Assembly (NCBI GenBank): GCA_030641085.1
Contig: DAOWIC010000036.1
Location: 1-8,910 of the forward strand
Origin: Calditrichota bacterium
GTDB taxonomy: Bacteria; Zixibacteria; MSB-5A5; GN15; FEB-12
DNA length: 8,910 nt
Reading direction: 5' to 3'
Shown: positions 1 through 5,590 of the stretch, piece after piece
Layout: each line of letters begins with the position of its first letter
Position numbering within the stretch: position 1 is the first letter of the stretch
Position numbers and translations under genes: made by a program
Notes under the pieces: model-generated
Seen by the model: only the letters and a program-made list of their open reading frames with translations
The model's database searches: none
What the model was told of the DNA's origin: nothing

Positions 1-740
1 AGATGGCGGCCACAATCGCCCACGAAGTGCGCAACCCGCTCAGCGGTATCGGCGGTTTTGCCGCTCTGCTCGAAAGGGATATCAATGATAATGATCCCAA
101 AAAGAAGCTGGTCAAAAAAATCAGCCGGGGAGTGGAAAGCCTCAACAACACCGTCGAGACCCTTCTGAACTACACCCGTTATGAAGAAATCAACGCCAGA
201 ATGGTCGACTATCAGGAATTTTTGAACGCCACTATCGACCAGTTCACAATCGACAATTCGCACCGAATGGATGATTTCCAGATAGACCTGCAGCCTTTTG
301 AGGCAGCGCTCCCGGGGCCTCTCTGGCTGAGCATCGACCGTATGTTGCTGCGCCAGACCTTCTTCAATGTCTTTTCCAACGCTATCGACGCATGCGACGA
401 AGATGGTCGGCTGGAACTGAGCGTCACCGTACTGCCTCAGGAAATTGCGCGCTCGCGCTACTCCGACCGGCTGCTTCTGGACATGAATGAAACCGTGGTT
501 GAAACTACGATTACCGATAACGGACCCGGAGTACCTCAGGAGAATATCGACAAGATTTTTGCGCCGTTTTTTACAACGCGCCGAGAGGGGAGCGGGCTGG
601 GACTGGCTGTAGCCTGGAAGATTGCCCGAGCGCACGGGGGGGATATTTTTGTCGAGAACCTCGATAATGCCGCCGGCGCCAGGTTCACGCTGCTGATCCC
701 AACTCAGACTGATAATGTTTACATGGAGCGTAAACAATGA
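1..740 (+). CDS. Sensor histidine kinase, NtrB/FleS-like, 5' end cut by window
   Basis: This is the C-terminal part of a two-component sensor kinase that should autophosphorylate on histidine and pass phosphate to the regulator encoded next. Numbering from the Met codon at position 3, the H-box is at residues 5-13 (IAHEVRNPL, phospho-acceptor His7). The N-box surrounds Asn126 (NVFSNAIDA). The G1 box is DNGPGVP from residue 172, the F-box is FAPFFTT from 186, and the G2 box is GSGLGLA from 196. The ATP-binding domain is therefore complete. The Met at position 3 is unlikely to be the true start, because kinases of this family carry a sensory region (often PAS) before the H-box. That part lies outside the window, so the signal sensed is unknown. 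The stop overlaps the regulator start by 4 bp (ATGA), indicating translational coupling. The context suggests a flagellar FleS/FlrB/FlgS-type role, which is an inference. Confidence 0.93.
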   Translation, partial: MAATIAHEVRNPLSGIGGFAALLERDINDNDPKKKLVKKISRGVESLNNTVETLLNYTRYEEINARMVDYQEFLNATIDQFTIDNSHRMDDFQIDLQPFEAALPGPLWLSIDRMLLRQTFFNVFSNAIDACDEDGRLELSVTVLPQEIARSRYSDRLLLDMNETVVETTITDNGPGVPQENIDKIFAPFFTTRREGSGLGLAVAWKIARAHGGDIFVENLDNAAGARFTLLIPTQTDNVYMERKQ

Positions 741-2089
741 AATATTCCATCCTTGTTGTAGACGATGATAAACTGGTAAATGAATTTCTCGTTGAAACTC
801 TGCGGCGGTCGGGTTACTCCTGTCGCTCGGTGCTGTCCGGCGAGGAAGCGCTGTTGTTGGTAAAAGAGCAGACATTCGATATCGTGCTGACCGATCTGAA
901 GATGAAAGAGATCGACGGTATCACGTTGCTCAAGCGGATCAAACAGATAAGCCCGGACACGGTTGTCATAATGATGACCGCCTACGGTACGGTGGAGACG
1001 GCTGTCAAGGCGATCAAACTGGGCGCCTATGACTTCCTGCTGAAGCCGGTTCTGCCCGAGACGCTGGAACATCTGCTCAGTCGAGCCACCGAAATCCTCA
1101 ATCTGCGGTCGGAGAACGAAATTCTGCGCAAGGACCTGGCTCACAAATTCCAGAGTATCATCGGCAAATCCAGGGTGATGAAAGAGGTTTTTGACCTGAT
1201 CCAGTCGGTGGCCGACGCTCGCTCTACGGTTATGATAACCGGAGGGTCCGGTACCGGTAAGGAACTGGTAGCCCGGGCGATTCACTATTCGTCCAATCGC
1301 AAGGACGGCCCGTTCATAAAACTGAACTGTGCCGCGCTGCCGGAGAACCTGGTTGAGGCGGAGTTGTTCGGATACGAAAAGGGCGCCTTTACTGACGCCA
1401 AAAAAACCAACCGGGGCCGGTTCGAACTGGCCGATGGCGGGACTTTGCTCTTGGACGAAATCTCCGAGATGCCGCTCAATCTGCAATCGAAGCTGTTGCG
1501 TGTTATCCAGGAACGGGAGTTCGAGCGGATCGGCTCCAGTTCGACTATCGCTGTCGATATCCGTATAATCGCCACCTCCAATCGCAACCTGAAAGAATAC
1601 ATTGCCGCCGGTAAGTTTCGCGATGACCTTTTCTACCGTCTGAATGTCATCCCGGTTTACCTGGTGCCGCTCTACGAGCGTCGCGAAGATATCCCGCTCT
1701 TGATCGAACACTTTATCAACAAGTACAATCGGGAGAACTCACGCCGGGTAAGCGGTCTCGATCAAAGCGCGATGACTTTGCTGATGAGCTACCACTGGCC
1801 GGGCAATGTCCGCGAGCTGGAAAATCTGATCGAGCGGGCGGTGGTCACAGCCCGGGGCCCGGTTATCACCGAGGATTATTTCCCGGCTGAACTGGCTCTT
1901 GGCCCGGCCGGAGATGAACTGCCGTCGCTGCAAATCCCGATGAAGCTCGAGGAAGGTACGAAATACCTGATCCTGAAGACCCTCGAGAAATACAACGGGA
2001 ACAAGACGCGGGCGGCAGAGGTACTGGGTATCACAACTCGCACTATCCGAAATAAGCTGGCCGAGTACAAAATCCTGGATCCCGACTAA
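737..2089 (+). CDS. NtrC-family sigma-54-dependent response regulator (FleR/FlrC/FlgR-like)
   Basis: This 450-residue activator has the full NtrC layout. The receiver covers about residues 1-120, with an acidic pocket at D9-D11, phospho-acceptor D53, T81 and K103. A sigma-54 AAA+ domain covers about 143-372. It has Walker A GGSGTGKE at 169-176, Walker B with D240-E241 and a FRDDLFYRLN segment at 294-303. A Fis-type helix-turn-helix lies at about 408-446. It should hydrolyse ATP to remodel sigma-54 RNA polymerase after phosphorylation by the adjacent kinase. The sigma-54 contact loop at 216-221 reads GAFTDA, with Asp220 where the consensus has Gly. The ATG is preceded by GGAG at 725-728, 8 nt upstream, and overlaps the kinase stop. 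A consensus sigma-54 promoter lies before flgB about 1.8 kb downstream, which makes that operon a likely target. This is an inference from context. Confidence 0.95.
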   Translation: MKYSILVVDDDKLVNEFLVETLRRSGYSCRSVLSGEEALLLVKEQTFDIVLTDLKMKEIDGITLLKRIKQISPDTVVIMMTAYGTVETAVKAIKLGAYDFLLKPVLPETLEHLLSRATEILNLRSENEILRKDLAHKFQSIIGKSRVMKEVFDLIQSVADARSTVMITGGSGTGKELVARAIHYSSNRKDGPFIKLNCAALPENLVEAELFGYEKGAFTDAKKTNRGRFELADGGTLLLDEISEMPLNLQSKLLRVIQEREFERIGSSSTIAVDIRIIATSNRNLKEYIAAGKFRDDLFYRLNVIPVYLVPLYERREDIPLLIEHFINKYNRENSRRVSGLDQSAMTLLMSYHWPGNVRELENLIERAVVTARGPVITEDYFPAELALGPAGDELPSLQIPMKLEEGTKYLILKTLEKYNGNKTRAAEVLGITTRTIRNKLAEYKILDPD

Positions 2090-2098
2090 GTGTTGCCG

Positions 2099-2121
2099 GT
2101 CGGTCAACGGCCGACTTTTTT
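2099..2121 (+). terminator. Probable intrinsic terminator after the response regulator gene
   Basis: A 6-bp stem (GTCGGT at 2099-2104 pairing with GCCGAC at 2110-2115, one G-U pair) closes a 5-nt loop and is followed directly by six T residues at 2116-2121. It begins 10 nt after the stop codon of the regulator. This would separate the two-component operon from motAB. The stem is short, and an alternative pairing of the upstream GCCG with CGGC at 2108-2111 is possible, so termination may be partial. Confidence 0.6.
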
Positions 2122-2162
2122 GCGTCTCAAAGCCTAAATCCGCTTCATTACAGTAAATTTGT

Positions 2163-2170
2163 GCCGATAG
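2163..2170 (+). promoter_or_regulatory. Possible sigma-28 (FliA-type) -10 element upstream of motA
   Basis: GCCGATAG matches 7 of 8 positions of the enterobacterial FliA -10 consensus GCCGATAA and lies 77 nt before the motA ATG. motAB are FliA-dependent in many flagellates. However, the -35 window at the usual 11-nt spacing (2144-2151, TTCATTAC) matches TAAAGTTT poorly, at 3 of 8 positions. The call rests on the -10 element and on context only. Confidence 0.25.
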
Positions 2171-2247
2171 TCTTAAAGAAAGAGGGTAAATGCGCCCTCA
2201 AGTGGAGAATTTTGGCACAGAATAAAAAATTGTAGCCCGGCCTGATT

Positions 2248-3012
2248 ATGGATTTTGCGACTATTATCGGCCTATTCGTGGCGCTTGGCGCCATCGGCGG
2301 TTCCTTCGCCCTTGAAGGGGGAACGGTGGACTCCATCTTCCTCCTGGCACCCATGACGATCGTCATAGGCGGAACGCTGGGAGCAACCACCATCACCACC
2401 TCGATGCGGACAGTGCTGAAAGTACCGACTTTCCTGAGGCTCGCTTTCACCAACGGTTCGCGTTCTTTTGCGGCCACGATAACCGCGTTCGTAGCGCTGT
2501 CTGAGAAAGCCCGGCGGGAAGGAATTCTCGGTCTTGAGGCTGACCTGAAGCTGATCGGCAATCCGTTTTTCCGCAAGGCGATCCAACTGGTAATCGACGG
2601 TACCGAGATTACCGTATTGCGCGAGATTCTCGAAACGGAGATCGCATATATCGAAGAGCGGCACAAACAGGGCATAATCTTCTTTCAAAAGGCCGGGGGT
2701 TTGTCGCCTACTATGGGCATTCTCGGCACCGTGCTGGGCCTGATCCACGCTCTGTCCGACACTTCCGACGCCAGCCGCATGGCCGGAGCGATCGCGGTGG
2801 CGTTTATCGCCACGCTCTGGGGCGTTGGCCTGGCCAACCTCTTCTTGCTGCCGGTATCCGACAAGCTGCGGATGCGACACGAGGAGGAGATCGCCCACCT
2901 GGAGTTGATTATGGAAGGCGTGGTGGCGCTTCAGTCCGGCGAGAATCCACGCAATATCCGCACCCGACTGCTATCGTTTATCCCCCCAGCTCACCGCGGC
3001 AAAGAGGTGTAG
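2248..3012 (+). CDS. motA: Flagellar stator protein MotA
   Basis: This 254-residue inner-membrane protein forms the ion-conducting stator with MotB and drives rotor rotation through contacts with FliG. Two hydrophobic segments lie near the N-terminus (about 3-21 and 29-49). They are followed by a cytoplasmic loop containing R90 and E97 (context ARREGILGLE), equivalent to the FliG-contacting Arg and Glu of E. coli MotA. Two further membrane segments lie at about 149-170 and 181-203. The TM3 motif GGLSPTMGILGTVLGL contains the conserved Pro (P154). The tail is the typical charged C-terminal region. The ATG at 2248 gives the classical MotA N-terminus, and an in-frame stop lies just upstream at 2233-2235. 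No clear Shine-Dalgarno sequence precedes it, unlike most other genes here. motB follows after 3 nt. The coupling ion, proton or sodium, cannot be decided by eye. Confidence 0.96.
   Translation: MDFATIIGLFVALGAIGGSFALEGGTVDSIFLLAPMTIVIGGTLGATTITTSMRTVLKVPTFLRLAFTNGSRSFAATITAFVALSEKARREGILGLEADLKLIGNPFFRKAIQLVIDGTEITVLREILETEIAYIEERHKQGIIFFQKAGGLSPTMGILGTVLGLIHALSDTSDASRMAGAIAVAFIATLWGVGLANLFLLPVSDKLRMRHEEEIAHLELIMEGVVALQSGENPRNIRTRLLSFIPPAHRGKEV
3004..3009 (+). promoter_or_regulatory. Ribosome binding site that fixes the motB TTG start
   Basis: GAGGTG lies inside the last codons of motA, 6 nt before the TTG at 3016. The first downstream ATG (3037) has no comparable motif in front of it, so the TTG is the better start. 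Confidence 0.75.
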
Positions 3013-3015
3013 ACC

Positions 3016-3762
3016 TTGCGCCGCCGCAGATCAAAGATGGACGATCAGGAGAATCAGGATCGCTGGCTGCTTACCTATGCCGACCTGATTACACTGTTGC
3101 TGGCCTTTTTTGTCGTCATGTACTCCATGTCGCAGGTCGACGCCAAGCGTTTCGGCAAGATGGCCAAGGCGCTCAGCGGCGTTCTCAGGGGAGGCGAAAC
3201 GGCGCTCAAGTATGTCCAGGATGACCAGCCGCCGAAGGGTCATGGTCTGCTCAAACTGGGCAATCTGCGCATGATCCAGAAGCAGATAGAGGAAAGATTC
3301 TCCAATATCGGACGTCAGGAGGATGTCCAGACCGAAATCACCGAACGCGGCCTGGTGGTGCACATTATGGAATCGGCGCTGTTTGATGCCGGTTCGGCCG
3401 ATATGGGCACGAGAGCCATGGATGTTCTGGACATAATCTATGAGCGCATTGTTGACCTGCCCAATCACATCCGGGTGGAAGGTCACACCGACGACCGGTC
3501 GATCAATACGCTGCAATTTCCCTCCAATTGGGAATTGTCCACCACTCGCGCCACCTCGGTAGTGCGTTACTTTATCGATAATTTTTCCATGCCGCCCGAC
3601 AGGATTTCGGCTCTCGGATACGGTCAATACCGGCCGGTTCGGCCCAACACGACGATCGAGAATCGGGCCAAGAACCGACGAATCGATGTGGTAATAATGA
3701 CCATGGAACTGACCCTAAAAGAGCCAACATCCGAGCTGTATTACGCCACTGAAGGGCAGTAA
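3016..3762 (+). CDS. motB: Flagellar stator protein MotB (TTG start)
   Basis: This is the peptidoglycan-anchored stator subunit, 248 residues. A short basic N-terminus (MRRRRSK) precedes a single membrane helix at about 17-38. The helix holds the ion-binding aspartate D23 in the motif TYADLITLLLAFF. A plug-like amphipathic stretch follows at about 41-54 (VDAKRFGKMAKALS). The C-terminal OmpA-like peptidoglycan-binding domain covers about 108-229, with GHTDD at 156-160, NWELS at 171-175 and NRRIDVVI at 220-227. All key residues are present. The TTG start is chosen because of the Shine-Dalgarno sequence at 3004-3009. Starting instead at Met8 would remove only the basic leader. The gene lies 3 nt after motA and is surely co-transcribed with it. 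Whether the pair uses protons (MotB) or sodium (PomB/MotS) is not resolvable here. Confidence 0.95.
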   Translation: MRRRRSKMDDQENQDRWLLTYADLITLLLAFFVVMYSMSQVDAKRFGKMAKALSGVLRGGETALKYVQDDQPPKGHGLLKLGNLRMIQKQIEERFSNIGRQEDVQTEITERGLVVHIMESALFDAGSADMGTRAMDVLDIIYERIVDLPNHIRVEGHTDDRSINTLQFPSNWELSTTRATSVVRYFIDNFSMPPDRISALGYGQYRPVRPNTTIENRAKNRRIDVVIMTMELTLKEPTSELYYATEGQ

Positions 3763-3830
3763 TTTCTTCTTTCTTTGCCGGAAAACTTTTCTCACAGCCC
3801 CCAATTCGCACCCTGACTCGCATTCCCGCG

Positions 3831-3861
3831 TCGCATAGTAACCTTATGTATTACAATGCGA
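3831..3861. repeat. Imperfect inverted repeat, candidate activator site for the flgB promoter
   Basis: Arms TCGCATAGTAA (3831-3841) and TTACAATGCGA (3851-3861) match in inverted orientation at 10 of 11 positions, with a 9-nt spacer. A further direct copy of the half-site TCGCAT lies at 3818-3823. The centre (3846) falls about 62 bp before the transcription start expected from the sigma-54 promoter at 3882-3897. The repeat lies outside the expected transcript, so a protein-binding site is more likely than an RNA hairpin. The adjacent NtrC-type regulator is the obvious candidate ligand, by inference. The position is rather close for a classical enhancer. Confidence 0.5.
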
Positions 3862-3881
3862 TACTCTGTTGTCTGCGCTTT

Positions 3882-3897
3882 TGGCATCGCCCTTGCT
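3882..3897 (+). promoter_or_regulatory. Sigma-54 (-24/-12) promoter for the flgB operon
   Basis: TGGCAT-N5-TTGCT matches the RpoN consensus TGGCAC/T-N5-TTGCA/T. The invariant GG is at 3883-3884 and the GC at 3895-3896, with the required spacing. Transcription should start near 3908, giving a leader of about 28 nt before the flgB ATG at 3936. It lies in an intergenic region, directly before an early flagellar operon and downstream of a gene for a sigma-54 activator. These facts support function. Confidence 0.85.
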
Positions 3898-3935
3898 TTG
3901 ACAGTGAAACGAGTAAATCTAATTGGCTCAGGAAT

Positions 3936-4349
3936 ATGGAAAATAAACTGACAAACTTTCTGTTCAACGGGGTTGGAGTTCCGACCTACCAGAAGTATCT
4001 CGATCTGGCCTCGCTCCGGCACAAGCTGATAAGCGGGAACGTGGCCAACGTTTCCACTCCCGGCTACGAAAGTCGCGATATTGATTTTCAGGGTGAGTTC
4101 AAGCGGGCCACGAGCACCGGCAGTCAGTTGGCCGGAGTAACAACGCACAAAGCTCATATTCCTACCGGCAATCACGAAGCCCGGGCTCCCAAGCCAATCG
4201 AAACGAAAGTCCAGGACGGAGACATGAACTCCGTCGACATTGATAAAGAGATTTCCAACCTGGCGCAGAATGAACTGCGCTACACGGTGGGTGCCACCAT
4301 GCTCCAACGCAAGTTTGAGAACCTGCGCAAGGTTATTCAGAGCAAGTAG
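3936..4349 (+). CDS. flgB: Flagellar proximal rod protein FlgB
   Basis: FlgB is a proximal rod subunit exported by the flagellar type III system and joined to the MS ring through FliE. The 137-residue product matches the usual family length of about 138. It has the rod-protein N-terminal motif LRHKLISGNVANVSTPGY (about 28-44), followed by SRDIDFQGEF. The C-terminal helix (about 104-135) has the pattern EISNLAQNELRYTVGATML typical of FlgB. The frame is open back to an ATG at 3846, which would add 30 residues. That extension is rejected because the sigma-54 promoter lies inside it and its residues do not resemble FlgB. The chosen ATG has AGGA at 3930-3933, unusually close to the start (2 nt). 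It is the first gene of the operon, with flgC 7 nt downstream. Confidence 0.94.
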   Translation: MENKLTNFLFNGVGVPTYQKYLDLASLRHKLISGNVANVSTPGYESRDIDFQGEFKRATSTGSQLAGVTTHKAHIPTGNHEARAPKPIETKVQDGDMNSVDIDKEISNLAQNELRYTVGATMLQRKFENLRKVIQSK

Positions 4350-4356
4350 AGGTTAG

Positions 4357-4854
4357 ATGATGGGCGGATTACTTAACGCGATAGAATTGTCGGCGAAAGG
4401 GCTTTCGGTTCAGAGAGCCAAAATGAACGTAACGGCGCAGAATATCGCCAACGCCGAAACCACGCGAACCGAGGAGGGCGGGGCATATAATCGCCAGCGC
4501 GTGGTAGTCGCCGAAGACAAGGTCACCGGCAACTTCAGCTCTTACCTGAGAAAAGCCGATGTCCAGCTTGCCCGGACCAATCAAAAACACCTCGGCGGCG
4601 GTATGCACGCCGGCGGCCAAAGGAGTGAACTCTCGTCGGTCGACATGCAGGTGATCGAGGATAGAGAGTCCGAAGGAAAGATGGTTCACGATCCGAGCCA
4701 TCCTGACGCTAACGAAGAGGGGTATGTCAAGTACCCGGATATTGAAATTGTTAACGAAATGGTTGATATGATGGCTGCATCGCGAGCGTACGAAGCCAAC
4801 ACTGTAGCCATTTCCACCGCCAAGAAGATGGCGGAAACAGCCCTGGACATTTAA
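4357..4854 (+). CDS. flgC: Flagellar proximal rod protein FlgC
   Basis: FlgC is a proximal rod protein, exported and assembled after FlgB and FliE. The 165-residue product has the N-terminal rod/hook signature MNVTAQNIANAETTRT (about 23-38). The conserved segment VHDPSHPDANEEGYVKYP spans about 110-127. The C-terminal helix MVDMMAASRAYEANTVAIST (about 135-154) is diagnostic for FlgC. It is about 30 residues longer than enterobacterial FlgC (134). The extra length falls mainly in the middle (about 55-105), a variable region in this family. Two adjacent ATG codons (4357 and 4360) are possible starts. AGAGGT at 4348-4353 is better spaced for the second (6 nt against 3 nt), so the true product may lack the first Met. 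The gene is co-transcribed with flgB. Confidence 0.95.
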   Translation: MMGGLLNAIELSAKGLSVQRAKMNVTAQNIANAETTRTEEGGAYNRQRVVVAEDKVTGNFSSYLRKADVQLARTNQKHLGGGMHAGGQRSELSSVDMQVIEDRESEGKMVHDPSHPDANEEGYVKYPDIEIVNEMVDMMAASRAYEANTVAISTAKKMAETALDI

Positions 4855-4873
4855 TTGGAACGAGGTTTGAGAT

Positions 4874-5200
4874 ATGGAAATCAATCCGGTAGCAATTCAG
4901 TCTTACCAGCAGACCAATCAGCAGGAAAAACCGGTCTCACGTCCGGTCGAGGAAAGCAAGTCACAGGCCGCTGAACAGGCCGCCGCTTCGCGCCAGACGG
5001 AAGAGACCTCCGAGTCGAAACTCTCGGTGAAACCGGCGTCCGGCAACTATGCCGACTTTCTCACCACCGAGGAAAAGAACGCTCTGGACCTGCTGTTCAG
5101 TCGCTATAAGGATTCCGGTAAATTCGGTCCGGGCTACAACCGTACCAGCAGCCATGAGGCTGACAGTGGTCTGGGTAGTGTGATTGATGTAAAGGTGTGA
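4874..5200 (+). CDS. Small unrecognised protein between flgC and fliE
   Basis: I do not recognise this 108-residue product. It is a credible gene: an ATG with GAGGT at 4863-4867 (6 nt spacing), no room for another gene, and a stop 2 nt before the fliE ATG. The first half (about 10-50) is rich in Gln, Glu, Ser and Ala, with no predicted order, signal peptide or membrane helix. Residues 58-88 look structured, with an amphipathic helix (FLTTEEKNALDLLFSRYKD, 62-80) followed by GKFGPGYNR. The end is GSVIDVKV. FlgB, FlgC and FliE around it are all early type III export substrates. It could therefore be a further rod or basal-body accessory, or a chaperone. An anti-sigma factor of FlgM type was considered. 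The polar N-terminus starting MEIN resembles some FlgM proteins, but I do not see the FlgM C-terminal sigma-28-binding pattern. The function is unknown. Confidence 0.8.
   Translation: MEINPVAIQSYQQTNQQEKPVSRPVEESKSQAAEQAAASRQTEETSESKLSVKPASGNYADFLTTEEKNALDLLFSRYKDSGKFGPGYNRTSSHEADSGLGSVIDVKV
5191..5197 (+). promoter_or_regulatory. Ribosome binding site that favours the fliE ATG start
   Basis: AAAGGTG ends 5 nt before the ATG at 5203 and overlaps the end of the preceding gene. The in-frame GTG at 5197 overlaps this motif and has no site of its own, so the ATG two codons later is preferred. Confidence 0.6.
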
Positions 5201-5202
5201 TC

Positions 5203-5523
5203 ATGAGCAACCCAGTTGGCAATATCAATCGAATGATCCCCGGTCTGATTGAAAAGGTCACCGGCGGCCAGGGCGAAGTCGCCGGCCCCGATGCTAAATC
5301 CGGGGTGAGTTTTGGCGATGTGCTTTCGAACATGATAAACTCCGTCAACGAGACGCAGTTGGATGCCGCCCAGTCGCAACAGGCGCTCATGGCCGGTGAA
5401 CCGGTGGAGCTTCACGATGTAATGATAAAAGCCCAGGAGGCAGGAATAAGCATGGATCTTTTGCTGGAGGTCAGGAACAAACTGATGTCAGCCTATAACG
5501 AGATCATGCGCATGCAAATGTAA
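5203..5523 (+). CDS. fliE: Flagellar hook-basal body adaptor FliE
   Basis: FliE joins the MS ring (FliF) to the proximal rod (FlgB) and is among the first flagellar export substrates. The 106-residue product fits the family length of about 104. The signature is clear: FGDVLSNMINSVNETQLDA, a VELHDVMIKAQEAGISMDL stretch, then the C-terminal LEVRNKLMSAYNEIMRMQM. The ATG at 5203 is used; a GTG two codons upstream is the only alternative. Two in-frame TAA codons end the gene at 5521-5526. It lies 2 nt after the unknown small gene and 67 nt before fliF, the widest gap inside this operon. Confidence 0.95.
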   Translation: MSNPVGNINRMIPGLIEKVTGGQGEVAGPDAKSGVSFGDVLSNMINSVNETQLDAAQSQQALMAGEPVELHDVMIKAQEAGISMDLLLEVRNKLMSAYNEIMRMQM

Positions 5524-5546
5524 TAACCGCTGTTCATCATAATAGA

Positions 5547-5560
5547 AACCATGGATGGTT
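5547..5560. repeat. Short inverted repeat between fliE and fliF
   Basis: AACCAT and ATGGTT face each other across two G residues in the 67-nt gap between fliE and fliF. As RNA, only the outer 4 bp could form a hairpin, with a 6-nt loop. No T-run follows, so it is not a terminator. It may be chance, or a weak operator or RNA-processing element. Confidence 0.25.
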
Positions 5561-5590
5561 GACTAAAAACGAAGTCTAATAGGATTGGCG

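Noticed and set aside
719..1711. Long open frame of 330 codons on the minus strand, antisense to the response regulator
   Set aside because: It covers a clear NtrC-family gene, has no family resemblance and a biased composition. It is a shadow of codon usage on the + strand.
2154..2181. TAAA-type -35 elements (2154, 2174) paired with downstream -10 elements for sigma-28
   Set aside because: At the required spacing neither is followed by anything resembling GCCGATAA.
2213..2228. TTGGCAC before motA as a sigma-54 promoter
   Set aside because: The -24 half is good, but the required -12 position (2224-2228) is all A. The nearest TTG is about 6 nt too far downstream.
3391..3400. GCCGATAT inside motB as a sigma-28 -10
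   Set aside because: It is inside coding sequence with no -35 partner. Such words arise by chance from common codons here.
3748..3760. Terminator-like hairpin at the end of motB (ACTG/CAGT) before a pyrimidine-rich stretch
   Set aside because: The stem is only 4 bp and the following run is interrupted by C residues, which is too weak to call.
5559..5587. Sigma-70 promoter (TTGACT with a downstream TAAT) before fliF
   Set aside because: Spacing between the hexamers is about 10 nt, far below 16-18, and no hexamer fits at the correct distance.
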